From assembly GCF_004217445.1 (NCBI RefSeq), contig NZ_SHKX01000014.1, positions 1-64,000 of the forward strand: DNA of 64,000 nt, given 5' to 3'. The stretch comes from Fluviicoccus keumensis (GTDB lineage Bacteria > Pseudomonadota > Gammaproteobacteria > Pseudomonadales > Moraxellaceae). The notes beneath the pieces were generated by a model. It had not been told where the DNA came from. It was given only the letters and a program-made list of their open reading frames with translations, and did not search any database. The translations under genes were made by a program, and so were the position numbers. Shown here one piece after another: positions 53,967 to 62,563 of this stretch. Position 1 is the first letter of the stretch, and each line of letters begins with the position of its first letter.

Positions 53967-55205
53967 ATGCCGCACACCCTGAGCGACCTGGCCCGCGAAC
54001 TGCAATCCCTGGAAAACCGTGGCGAATATTCCACCGTCATTGCCGCCCTGCGCCAGCGCATCGGCGAGGATGCGCGCACCGTCACCGACCCGTGGGTAAA
54101 AGCCTGGATGGGGCGGCGCTGGCGCAATCTGTTCCTGCAGGAAGCGGTCAAGGACCGGCAGGCGCTGAAGGCCGCCTCGCGCACCCTCGGGCTGGGCAAG
54201 GACCGGCGGCCGCCGGCGCGCCGTATCGCCGAACGATTCCTCAAGGGCGACCTCGGCCAGGAATGGACGTTGGAGATGCCGCCGGCGCAATGCGACACCC
54301 GCATCGACACCACCCTGGTCTTCTGTCCCGGCTTTATCAACGGCATGCTGCCCGCCCACGCCTTCGCCCAGGAGTTTCCGGCGCTGGAGGCGGAATACGG
54401 CTGGAACATCCTGCAGGCCGACGCCCACCCGATGCGCAGCTGTGAAGACAATGTCGCGGATATCCTGCGGGCGGTTACCGAGGGTCGCGGCTTCCAGTCC
54501 GATCCCGGCCCGGCCAGCGACCGGCTGCGCCACGGGCCCGCGCCCGAGGATGTCTTCCTGATGGGGTACAGCAAGGGCGCCCCCGATATCCTGACCGCGC
54601 TGGCACACAAGCCTGATATCCTGGGGTCGCGGGTGCGCTGTGTCGTTACCTGGGCGGGAGCCATCGGCGGTTCCTACATGGCCGACAACTTCCACGAACT
54701 GATCCGCAACCTCGACACCGACGCCGTCACCGAGCGTCTGCATGACCTGCTGCAATTGCTGGCGCCCGGCGTCACCCGCAAGGGCTCGTTGCGGCGGTTG
54801 GGCGAATACGACGTCAAGGGCGGCATCGGCAGCCTGACCACCGCCGTCCGCAGCGAGTTCCTCAAGGCCTGGGGCCGTCATCTCGACGACATGAATATCC
54901 CGGTCATTTCATTCACCGGCGCCACCACACCGCTGGAGGTGCCGACGTTCCAAATGGCCGACTGCATCAACCTGTCCCGCTATGATGGCAACAATGACAT
55001 GCAGGTGACGCAGGAACAGGCGCGGCTGAACATACCGATGGCGACCCAGCTGGCCATGCTGCACGGTCACCACTGGGATATCGCGTATCCGCCCTTCCCG
55101 CGCGGCATACGCCTGACTTCACCCAATCTGGATCACCGTTTCCCCCGCAAGGCGGCCCTGATCGCGATCTATCTGTTCCTGGCGGAACTGGGCCTGATTG
55201 GCTGA
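53967..55205 (+). CDS. Alpha/beta-hydrolase-fold protein, unknown substrate
   Basis: 412 residues, no signal peptide. An N-terminal helical part (1-110) precedes a hydrolase-like core: TLVFCPGFINGMLP (oxyanion region), LQADAHPMRSCEDN, and an elbow GYSKGAPD (Ser near residue 203) typical of Ser hydrolases. VVTWAGAIGGSYMADNF and a late GHHWDIAYPP, a possible His, complete the triad. It resembles neither of the other hydrolases here. It is the last gene of the four-gene run, before a separately transcribed hybrid kinase. Confidence 0.75.
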   Translation: MPHTLSDLARELQSLENRGEYSTVIAALRQRIGEDARTVTDPWVKAWMGRRWRNLFLQEAVKDRQALKAASRTLGLGKDRRPPARRIAERFLKGDLGQEWTLEMPPAQCDTRIDTTLVFCPGFINGMLPAHAFAQEFPALEAEYGWNILQADAHPMRSCEDNVADILRAVTEGRGFQSDPGPASDRLRHGPAPEDVFLMGYSKGAPDILTALAHKPDILGSRVRCVVTWAGAIGGSYMADNFHELIRNLDTDAVTERLHDLLQLLAPGVTRKGSLRRLGEYDVKGGIGSLTTAVRSEFLKAWGRHLDDMNIPVISFTGATTPLEVPTFQMADCINLSRYDGNNDMQVTQEQARLNIPMATQLAMLHGHHWDIAYPPFPRGIRLTSPNLDHRFPRKAALIAIYLFLAELGLIG

Positions 55206-55295
55206 CCGAATACTGACTTTGTCAGGCCTGCAAGTGACAGCCGGCGGATTTACGCTTAGCATGCGCATATCTACGCCTAACTGCCGGATGCAATT

Positions 55296-57815
55296 GTGAG
55301 GCTAACCACCCGCCTGCTGCACCAATACCCCCGAAGTACGACCGGACTGGTGCTGGCGGGTCTTTGCCTTTCGGCGACCATCGCGGTCATTCTCGCTTAC
55401 CAGCCTGAAATTGAACGCCAGAAACAGCAAGTGGCCCGTCACCGCCAGGATATCGCCCGGCAAGTTGAAGGCGAACTGGCGGTGCGCTTTGCGCTGGTCC
55501 ACCAGCAGGTGCACAGCCTGGCGGCCCTGGCCGGTGAAAAACCGGGCGATCCGGCGCAAACCGAAAGCTTGCTGGTCAAGCTGCTGAGCGCCTCGCCGCC
55601 GCAACAGGTTTATGGCATGGGCCTGTGGCATCGGCCCGGTGTGGTGCCGGGATTTCCTGACGGCTACGGCCCTTATGTCCATTACGATGAAACCGGCGTT
55701 CCCCGGATTACGCGGGAGTGGATGACGCCGCTCTACCAATATACCGACCAGGAATGGTACCGGCTGTTCATGACCGGCAACGGCCGGCTGCGCTGTACGC
55801 CGCCGTACTGGGACAATGGCCTGGTCTATCTGTCCTGCGGCAAATCCTTCCCTCCCGCTCCCCACCCGGTGCTGGGCGTGGTTTCGGTGGACATGGTGCT
55901 GCCGCAGCTCGACAGCCTGGTCCGGTCCCTGAGCACTCCCCAGCAGGAAACCGTTTACCTGACTTATGGCTCGCATATGCTGGCCCACCCCGACGCGGCA
56001 TCGCTGGTCCAGGCGGAACAGGAGCGGCGGCACGGTGTCAAAAGCCTGCTCGACCTGAGCGCCAACACGCCGATCCAGCGGCTTCCCGCGGCTGAAAACT
56101 GGTCCGACTACCAGACCCCGCTCGATTACGGCTGGCAGGTGCATATCCTCAGCCGCAAGTCCTGGCTCTACCGGGAAACCCATGACCTCAACAAGCGTAT
56201 CGCCTTCTGGCTGGTCCTGATCTGGCTGACCGGCGCGCTGGTCGACGCCATCTGGCTGTTCAGCACCCGGAATATCCGCACCGCGCTCAACCGGAACCTG
56301 TCGCTGCGCAACGCCCTCAGCGACGCCGTGCCCTCCGGCGTATTCCTGTGCGACGAGAATGCCGAAATCGTCTGGGCCAATCCGACATTCCAGCATATTG
56401 CCGGCATCAGCAAACTCGACATCCGGCTGTCGGCCATCCTGACCGAAACCGACCGGCCAGCGCTGGAAAAACTGTGGCAAGAAGCGCTGCGCAATGAAAA
56501 CCCGGCCAGCGGCGAGTTCCGGCTGGCCGAAGACAGCGACAGCTGGGTGCAGATCCGGTTGGTCCGCGTGCATGAGGACGCCTCTCATGGCTCGGGCATG
56601 GCGGGCACCATTGATGACATCACCGACCGCCGTAACGCCGAAGAAGCGCTGCGACTGGCCAAGGATGAAGCCGAAAAAGCCAGCCGCGCCAAGAGCGACT
56701 TCCTCGCCACGATGAGCCACGAGATCCGCACGCCGATGAACGGCGTGGTGGGCATGGCCAACCTGCTGCAGGAAACCCCGCTTAACCCCGAGCAGGCCGA
56801 ATACGCCCGCACCCTGCAAAGTTCAGCCGGGACGCTGCTGAAAATCCTCAATGACATCCTGGACCTGTCGCGGATTGAAGCCGGGAAATTCCCGATCGAG
56901 CACCATCCCTTCCGCATCCGCGACCTGATTGGCGAAATTCTGTCATTGCTGCAACCGATTGCGGCGCAGAAGGATATTGATCTGGACTCCGGCCTGCCCA
57001 GCGACCTGCCCGAGGTCATTATCGGTGACGCGGACCGGGTCAAACAGGTACTGCTGAACCTGATCAGCAACGCCATCAAGTTCACCGATATCGGCAGCGT
57101 CACCCTCAGCATTACCGTCAGCGACCTGTGCGCCGAATCCGTTCGCCTGCATTTCCACGTCATTGATACCGGCATCGGGCTTTCACTCGACCAGCAGTCC
57201 AACATCTTCAAGCCGTTCATGCAGGCCGACAACTCCACCACCCGGCGCTACGGGGGCACCGGCCTCGGCCTGACCATCTGCCGTCACCTGATTTCGCTGA
57301 TGGGCGGGGAAATCCATTGCTACAGTGAGCCCGAGCAAGGCGCACACTTCTGGTTCGACCTGGACTTCCCGCTGCCGCAAAGCCATAACTCCTCCGCCGA
57401 AGAGTCTGCCGCTGCGGGCGCCAAAGCCCTGCGCCCCGATGCCCGCGTGCTGGTGGTGGAAGACAATCCCGTGAACCAGCAGGTGGTGGTGGCGATGTTG
57501 AAAAAACTGGGTATCAAGGCCCGGACCTGCCGCAACGGGGAAGAGGCGTTGGCCCGGCTGGAAGAGGACAGCCGCTGGGATCTGATCCTGATGGATTGCC
57601 AGATGCCGGTGCTGGATGGCTTCGAGGCCACGAAGCGTTGGCGGGAAATTGAACGGGAGCGGGGCATGACGCCGCTGCCGATCGTGGCGCTGACCGCCAA
57701 CGCCATGCGCGGCGACGCCGACCGTTGCCTCAGCGCGGGCATGGACGCCTACCTCAGCAAGCCCATCACCATCTCGGCGCTGACCGCCGCGCTCAGCCGG
57801 TGGCTGGCGGTCTGA
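55296..57815 (+). CDS. Membrane hybrid histidine kinase with periplasmic Cache-like sensor, PAS and receiver
   Basis: 839 residues from GTG 55296. Two membrane helices (about 17-34 and 302-322) enclose a roughly 265-residue periplasmic domain with a Cache-like pattern (VYGMGLWHRPG, YTDQEWYRLFMTGNG, GVVSVDMVLPQLDSL). A PAS domain follows (VPSGVFLCDENAEIVWANPTF). HisKA has MSHEIRTPMNG with His475. The ATPase domain is complete (NLISNAIKFTD, DTGIGLS, YGGTGLGLTI). A receiver follows with Asp767 (LILMDCQMP). No HPt domain is present. It is transcribed alone, with a terminator shared with the convergent amtB gene. Confidence 0.93.
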   Translation: MRLTTRLLHQYPRSTTGLVLAGLCLSATIAVILAYQPEIERQKQQVARHRQDIARQVEGELAVRFALVHQQVHSLAALAGEKPGDPAQTESLLVKLLSASPPQQVYGMGLWHRPGVVPGFPDGYGPYVHYDETGVPRITREWMTPLYQYTDQEWYRLFMTGNGRLRCTPPYWDNGLVYLSCGKSFPPAPHPVLGVVSVDMVLPQLDSLVRSLSTPQQETVYLTYGSHMLAHPDAASLVQAEQERRHGVKSLLDLSANTPIQRLPAAENWSDYQTPLDYGWQVHILSRKSWLYRETHDLNKRIAFWLVLIWLTGALVDAIWLFSTRNIRTALNRNLSLRNALSDAVPSGVFLCDENAEIVWANPTFQHIAGISKLDIRLSAILTETDRPALEKLWQEALRNENPASGEFRLAEDSDSWVQIRLVRVHEDASHGSGMAGTIDDITDRRNAEEALRLAKDEAEKASRAKSDFLATMSHEIRTPMNGVVGMANLLQETPLNPEQAEYARTLQSSAGTLLKILNDILDLSRIEAGKFPIEHHPFRIRDLIGEILSLLQPIAAQKDIDLDSGLPSDLPEVIIGDADRVKQVLLNLISNAIKFTDIGSVTLSITVSDLCAESVRLHFHVIDTGIGLSLDQQSNIFKPFMQADNSTTRRYGGTGLGLTICRHLISLMGGEIHCYSEPEQGAHFWFDLDFPLPQSHNSSAEESAAAGAKALRPDARVLVVEDNPVNQQVVVAMLKKLGIKARTCRNGEEALARLEEDSRWDLILMDCQMPVLDGFEATKRWREIERERGMTPLPIVALTANAMRGDADRCLSAGMDAYLSKPITISALTAALSRWLAV

Positions 57816-57828
57816 ACGCAGCCCATAA

Positions 57829-57855
57829 AAAACGCCGTCACAAGGACGGCGTTTT
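57829..57855. terminator. Bidirectional terminator between the hybrid kinase and amtB
   Basis: An 11-bp stem (57829-57839 with 57845-57855) starts with AAAA and ends with TTTT around a 5-nt loop. It serves the kinase on the plus strand and amtB on the minus strand. Confidence 0.88.
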
Positions 57856-57873
57856 CCTGAACCGGGCCTGACC

Positions 57874-59184
57874 TCAGTTGAGGTCGTAACCCCGCTCTTC
57901 GTGCAACACCAGATCCAGACCTTCCCGTTCCTCATCCGAGGTCACGCGCAGGCCGCCGGTCATGGCGCCGGTCACTTTCAGCAACACCCAGGTCAGCACG
58001 GCGGAATAACCGCCGATCACGACAATACCCAGCACCTGGATGCCAAGCTGGCTGCCGATGCTGGCATGACCGGCCGCGAAGCCGAGCCCGGAGAACACGC
58101 CCAGGTTCGGGCTGCAAAAAATGCCCGCCAGGAAAGTCCCGAGAATGCCGCCGACGCCGTGCACCGGGAATACATCCAGCGAATCGTCGATCTTCAGCGT
58201 CTTCTTGATCAGGTTGGTCATCAGGAAGCAGATGACGCCCGCCAGCACGCCGATCACCAGCGCGCCGCCGGGACCGGTCACTCCGGCCGCACCGGTGATG
58301 GTGCCCAGACCCGCCACCATGCCGGTCACAATCCCCAGCACTGAGGGCTTGCCGAACTTCACCCACTCACAGGTCATCCAGGTCAGCGCTCCGGCGGAGG
58401 CGGCGATATGCGTCACCATCAGCGCCATGCCCGCCGCACCGTTGGCTGCCAGCGCGGAGCCGGCGTTGAAGCCGTACCAGCCCACCCAGAGCATGCCCGC
58501 GCCAGTGACGGTCATGGTCAGGTTGTGCGGCGGCATGCCGACCTTGCCGAAGCCCTTGCGCGTACCCAGCACCAGCGCCGCTACCAGCGCGCTGACGCCC
58601 GCCGTGATGTGCACCACCGTACCGCCCGCAAAATCAATCAGGCCGTTGCGGAAGAAATATCCCCCGCCCCACACCCAGTGGGCCACCGGCACATACACCG
58701 CAATGGTCCACAGCACGCTGAAGATCAGCATCGCCGAGAACTTCATGCGCTCGGCGAAGGCACCGATGATCAGGGCGGGAGTAATGATCGCAAAGGTCAT
58801 CTGGAAGGCGGCGAACACCACTTCCGGAATATCGCCGGTCATCGACTCCTTGCCCATGCCCGCCATCATCAGCCGGGTAGCGCCGCCGATCCAGTCATTG
58901 GCGTCGCCGCCGCTGGTGAAGGTCAGGGAATACAGGGCGATCAGCCACAGCAGGCTGACCGACGAGGCAATGGCGAAACAGGACATCAGGATCGAGAGCA
59001 CGTTCTTGGTGCGCACCAGGCCGCCATAGAACAGCGCCAGACCCGGCAGGGTCATGAACAGCACCAGCGCGGTCGCGGTGAGAATCCAGGCGGTATTGCC
59101 GCCGTTAAGCGCGGGCGCGGTATCCGCAAAGGCGGCCGGCGACAGCATCAGCAGGGTCGCGGCCAGCGAGCGACGGGAAAGCAT
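57874..59184 (-). CDS. amtB: Ammonium transporter
   Basis: 436 residues from ATG 59184, with GGGAGAG about 8 nt upstream; a TTG at 59190 is less likely. A cleavable signal (LLMLSPAAFA) precedes eleven membrane helices. Conserved points are LFYGGLVRTKNVLS, YVPVAHWVWGGG, the pore His in GTVVHITAG, WVGWYGFNAGS, and a second pore His in VFPVHGVGGILG. It moves ammonium across the inner membrane. It follows glnK by 15 bp as one operon, in which the PII protein plugs the channel when nitrogen is plentiful. Confidence 0.96.
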   Translation of the reverse strand: MLSRRSLAATLLMLSPAAFADTAPALNGGNTAWILTATALVLFMTLPGLALFYGGLVRTKNVLSILMSCFAIASSVSLLWLIALYSLTFTSGGDANDWIGGATRLMMAGMGKESMTGDIPEVVFAAFQMTFAIITPALIIGAFAERMKFSAMLIFSVLWTIAVYVPVAHWVWGGGYFFRNGLIDFAGGTVVHITAGVSALVAALVLGTRKGFGKVGMPPHNLTMTVTGAGMLWVGWYGFNAGSALAANGAAGMALMVTHIAASAGALTWMTCEWVKFGKPSVLGIVTGMVAGLGTITGAAGVTGPGGALVIGVLAGVICFLMTNLIKKTLKIDDSLDVFPVHGVGGILGTFLAGIFCSPNLGVFSGLGFAAGHASIGSQLGIQVLGIVVIGGYSAVLTWVLLKVTGAMTGGLRVTSDEEREGLDLVLHEERGYDLN

Positions 59185-59199
59185 CGGCAACTCTCCCGG

Positions 59200-59538
59200 T
59201 CAGATCGCGGATTCGTTGGTTTCGCCCGTCCGGATGCGGACGACCTGCTCCAGCGCGGTCACGAAAATCTTGCCATCGCCAATCTTGCCGGTGCCGGCGA
59301 CGCGGCAGATCACGTCAATCACCTGATCCAGATCCGCATCCTTCACCGCCAGGTCCAGACGGACTTTGGGCACGAAATCAACGACGTATTCCGCACCGCG
59401 ATACAGTTCGGTGTGACCCTTCTGGCGGCCGAAACCCTTGACCTCGGTGACGGTCAGGCCGGTGACGCCGATTTCGGACAGGGCTTCACGGACATCATCC
59501 AGCTTGAAGGGCTTAATTACCGCAGTGACCATTTTCAT
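59200..59538 (-). CDS. glnK: Nitrogen regulatory PII protein
   Basis: 112 residues, exactly the PII length. The T-loop reads GHTELYRGAEYVVDFVPK, with the uridylylated Tyr51 in AEY. The B- and C-loops show GDGKIFV and VRIRTGE. The signature start MKMVTAVIKPFKLDDVREAL is complete. It senses ATP/ADP and 2-oxoglutarate and controls AmtB, and perhaps GlnE and NtrB. It is the first gene of glnK-amtB. Upstream there is a sigma-54 promoter (59581-59595) and an NtrC-type palindrome (59670-59686). Confidence 0.96.
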   Translation of the reverse strand: MKMVTAVIKPFKLDDVREALSEIGVTGLTVTEVKGFGRQKGHTELYRGAEYVVDFVPKVRLDLAVKDADLDQVIDVICRVAGTGKIGDGKIFVTALEQVVRIRTGETNESAI

Positions 59539-59580
59539 GGTTCCAGACCTCTATGGTTGCTTGAATCGGGGGACAAAATG

Positions 59581-59595
59581 GCGAGGGGTTTGCCA
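59581..59595 (-). promoter_or_regulatory. Sigma-54 promoter of glnK-amtB
   Basis: On the minus strand TGGCAAACCCCTCGC matches the -24/-12 pattern TGGCA-N-TxGC with correct GG-to-GC spacing. It lies 43 bp before the glnK start. A second, weaker match is TGGCGCGACAGCCGC further upstream. Confidence 0.7.
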
Positions 59596-59669
59596 AAAGG
59601 CGAATTTATACACCGAGTCGGCGCGGCTGTCGCGCCATTCGTGACAGAATGCACCCGGAAATCCCAATT

Positions 59670-59686
59670 TGCACCAGTATGGTGCG
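59670..59686. promoter_or_regulatory. NtrC-type enhancer site
   Basis: TGCACCA-GTA-TGGTGCG is an almost perfect dyad that matches the NtrC consensus TGCACCA-N3-TGGTGCA with one mismatch at the end. It is about 85-95 bp upstream of the sigma-54 promoter, a normal enhancer distance. Confidence 0.75.
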
Positions 59687-59699
59687 AAGCATTGGGAGA

Positions 59700-60353
59700 C
59701 TAGCGACTGGCATAGAAGCGCACGGTACGGAATTCATCGAATTCGTCCAGGTCCGGCCACGTGGTGGCGCTTATTTCGCCCCGCGGTTCATAGGCCGGAT
59801 GGTCGAAGTTTTTCACGCGCGAATCCGCGACCAGCACCTGTCTGGCCCGGGCGAGAAACTCATCCAGGAAAAAGCGGTTGGACAAGTCGTAGAGCACATC
59901 CGCCGCCAACAGCACGTCGACAGGCTCGGCGAGGGCAAAGAAGTCATCCAGCAGCGTGAAGGAAACGCCGTTCAACGCGGCATTCGCCTGACAGGCCGAC
60001 AACGCCAGCGGATCAATATCACAGGCAATCACTTCCGCCGCACCGGCCATGGCCGCCGCCACGCCAACCACGCCCGAACCCGCGCCGAAATCCAGCACGC
60101 GCTTGCCGCGCACCGTTTCCGGGTGATCCAGAATCCAGCGCGCCATCGCCAGCCCCGAGGCCCAGCAGAATATCCAGTACGCGGGCTCTTGCCAGATCGC
60201 CTGCATTTCCTCCGGCGACATCGGGGTGCGGGGATAATCCGGATTCAGCAGCCATAACCGGATTTCCGGCAGGCCGGGCAGATCCAGGGCTTCCAGCCGG
60301 GCGGACATCAGGGTCCGGCGCAGGCTTTGTTCCAGTTCCAGGGGGTGATTCAT
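59700..60353 (-). CDS. ETF-beta lysine methyltransferase-like (Methyltransf_16-type) SAM methyltransferase
   Basis: 217 residues. The SAM-binding core reads GKRVLDFGAGSGVVGVAAAM, then ACDIDPLALSACQANAALNGV and LLAADVLYD. The segment before it (PAYWIFCWASGLAMARWILDHPETVRG) resembles the EPYW-x-WPGGQAL motif of the ETF-beta lysine methyltransferase family and its bacterial counterparts. If so, it methylates lysines on electron-transfer flavoprotein beta and tunes electron transfer from acyl-CoA dehydrogenases. No etf gene lies in the window, so the target is inferred. The nitrogen-control sites lie within 60 bp upstream of glnK, just beyond its 3' end. Confidence 0.8.
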   Translation of the reverse strand: MNHPLELEQSLRRTLMSARLEALDLPGLPEIRLWLLNPDYPRTPMSPEEMQAIWQEPAYWIFCWASGLAMARWILDHPETVRGKRVLDFGAGSGVVGVAAAMAGAAEVIACDIDPLALSACQANAALNGVSFTLLDDFFALAEPVDVLLAADVLYDLSNRFFLDEFLARARQVLVADSRVKNFDHPAYEPRGEISATTWPDLDEFDEFRTVRFYASR

Positions 60354-60409
60354 CGGACGGACTCGTCAACGCGGAAAGGCGCGGATTCTAAACCGGAAAC
60401 GGCGCGGCG

Positions 60410-62563
60410 TTACCACTGCCATTCGCTGCCCAGACGGGCGCTCAGCCCCTCATCGGGAATGCCGCCTTCGGCGTTATAAAGCGACGGCACGATATTCTGG
60501 CGGTCAAACAGGTTGCGAATATCCAGCCAAACGCGGTGGCGGTCAAAACGGCGCTCCAGATGCAGGTCGGTGCGCCAGTAGTCCGGTGCATCCTGTACCG
60601 GCAGGTTCGCCAGGCTGTCCGTCATCGTCCGGTCCAGCTGGATACGCTGCACCAGCTGGCATTGCCAGCGCTCCCAATCACGGCCGGCGGTCAGGTTCAA
60701 CAGGTAGCGGGGAAAGGCGGCGTATTCCAGGCCGGTATTGTTGTTCCGGCTGCGGGTGTACGACACGTTGCCGCCGAAGTTCCAGTCGCGCCAGTGACGG
60801 CTGTGGCTCAGCTCGATGCCCCAGGCCTGATTCACGCCGGTATTCTGGTACTGGCTGACCGTCTGCGTGACCGGATTCAGGACGATGCCGTCTTCCCAGC
60901 GGCTGCGATACAGCGTCAGTTCGGTATCCTGGCCGGTGCGGTAATACTGCCAGATCCACTCCAGCGTACGGATGGTCTCCGGCTGGATGTCCAGATTCGC
61001 CATCTGCTGCGAACCGGGACCGGAGCCGTAACGCTCCGCCGCGCTGGGCGCCCGGAACGCCTCGTTGTAGAGCAGCTTGCCCGCCCAATGGATGCCGCCC
61101 TGCCAAACCAGCCCCAGCCGCGGCGAGGTCGCTGTACCGGCATCGGAGTACTGATCGACGCGGGCCCCGTAAACCGCGCTCAAGCGCTCGCCAAGCGCAC
61201 TGCGGGCATGGACAAACAGGTAGTTGATCTGACGTCCGGTGCCGCTGAACGGGGTATGGATATCCACATAGGGCTGACCGCCGACACCGATGCGTTGCAC
61301 GAAGGCATCGTCCACCCGCTGCCAGTCCTTACCGACCCCGACGGCCCATACCGTCATCGCCCGGCGGTCCTCCTCGGTCAGCATGACCTTGACCCCGGTG
61401 CGTTGGTCGCGGGTGCCCTGATAAATATCGTGCGGACAGAATGTGGGCAGCACATTCGCCTGGGTCAGGCTGGTGCGACACGCCTGGACCGTACCGCCGG
61501 TGGTCATGAAGCTGGTGGGGTAGGCCGTGAAATCAAAATGCCAGGTCTGCTCGGCTTGCCAGTGCCAGGCATCCAGCTCCAGCGCCAGGGACTCACCCAG
61601 CCGCCGCTGCCAGGACAGGCCCAGCATGCCGAACGAGGATTTCTGGTCGCCGGTATCGCGATCCGCCGCCAGGCTCAGGCTCTGCAAGGCCATCTTCTGC
61701 TGCAGCGGCGGATAAAACTGCCTGCCCACGCCCGGGAAGCGGCTGCTTTGATAGTCATCGGCGAACAGGTTGATTTTCAGGAGACCGCCCTTCTCCTCGC
61801 GATCGCCGAAATCCGCATGAAGATAGGCGGCATGATCGTTTTCGGCATCCCGGCGTTCACCCGTGGCGGGCTGCCCCGAGGCCGGGTCGTGGTAGGTGTA
61901 GTCCAGTGAACGATCGCCATGCCGGGTCAGCGCCGCCCCGCCCCGAAGCGTGGCTCCGCCCGCCGCGTGAAAGCCATTCACCGCCGCCACGCCGTCGCCA
62001 TAACTGCCGGCCGCGAGGCGCGCCAAACCGCCGGGGCCGGTATCCGGTCCGGTAGTCAGCGCCAGAACGCCGTGAAAGGCATCAGTACCATAAAGCGTAC
62101 TGCCCGGACCGCGAATCATTTCGATGCCGCCCAACAGGGCTGGCGACAGGAACGGCAGGTCATAGGCGCTGGTGGCGTAGCTGTAGTTGTTGAGCGGCAC
62201 ACCGTCCAGCTGCGTGGCCAGCCCGCGGACGGATATCTCGTTGGCGTAGCCGCGCACCGCCACCATCCGTGCGGAATTCAGCGAGGCGTACGTCGCTACG
62301 GAGGGAATCTGCTCCAGCGCCTCTTCAACCGTGCGGGCGCCCCGGCGCTCCCAATCGGCGGGACGCAGGACCGAGACCGAGGCGGCCGTCGTGGCGACAT
62401 TGCTTTCAAAGGGGGAAGCCACCGACACCTGAAGTTCCATCAGGGACTCCAGTGACAAATCGAATAGCGAGGAGACCTCCTCAGCCCGCACGGAACCGGC
62501 TGACAAGGCCAGCAACAGGACGGAGGCCCGGCAGACCCCGCGTCTCGCCTTTAACCGTTTCAT
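60410..62563 (-). CDS. TonB-dependent outer-membrane receptor coupled to a hybrid kinase
   Basis: 717 residues from ATG 62563; the first four bases overlap the kinase stop (ATGA). A signal peptide (SVLLLALSAGSVRA) is followed by SSLFDLSLESLMELQVSVAS, then a plug domain (VEEALEQIPSVATYAS, RMVAVRGYANEISVRGLAT, MIRGPGSTLYGTDAFHGVLAL) and a barrel ending in RLGSEWQW, with a terminal aromatic. It resembles the receptor at 46284-48320 in length and in its plug entry (FESL/LESL..LQVS). Substrate unknown. Confidence 0.93.
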   Translation of the reverse strand: MKRLKARRGVCRASVLLLALSAGSVRAEEVSSLFDLSLESLMELQVSVASPFESNVATTAASVSVLRPADWERRGARTVEEALEQIPSVATYASLNSARMVAVRGYANEISVRGLATQLDGVPLNNYSYATSAYDLPFLSPALLGGIEMIRGPGSTLYGTDAFHGVLALTTGPDTGPGGLARLAAGSYGDGVAAVNGFHAAGGATLRGGAALTRHGDRSLDYTYHDPASGQPATGERRDAENDHAAYLHADFGDREEKGGLLKINLFADDYQSSRFPGVGRQFYPPLQQKMALQSLSLAADRDTGDQKSSFGMLGLSWQRRLGESLALELDAWHWQAEQTWHFDFTAYPTSFMTTGGTVQACRTSLTQANVLPTFCPHDIYQGTRDQRTGVKVMLTEEDRRAMTVWAVGVGKDWQRVDDAFVQRIGVGGQPYVDIHTPFSGTGRQINYLFVHARSALGERLSAVYGARVDQYSDAGTATSPRLGLVWQGGIHWAGKLLYNEAFRAPSAAERYGSGPGSQQMANLDIQPETIRTLEWIWQYYRTGQDTELTLYRSRWEDGIVLNPVTQTVSQYQNTGVNQAWGIELSHSRHWRDWNFGGNVSYTRSRNNNTGLEYAAFPRYLLNLTAGRDWERWQCQLVQRIQLDRTMTDSLANLPVQDAPDYWRTDLHLERRFDRHRVWLDIRNLFDRQNIVPSLYNAEGGIPDEGLSARLGSEWQW

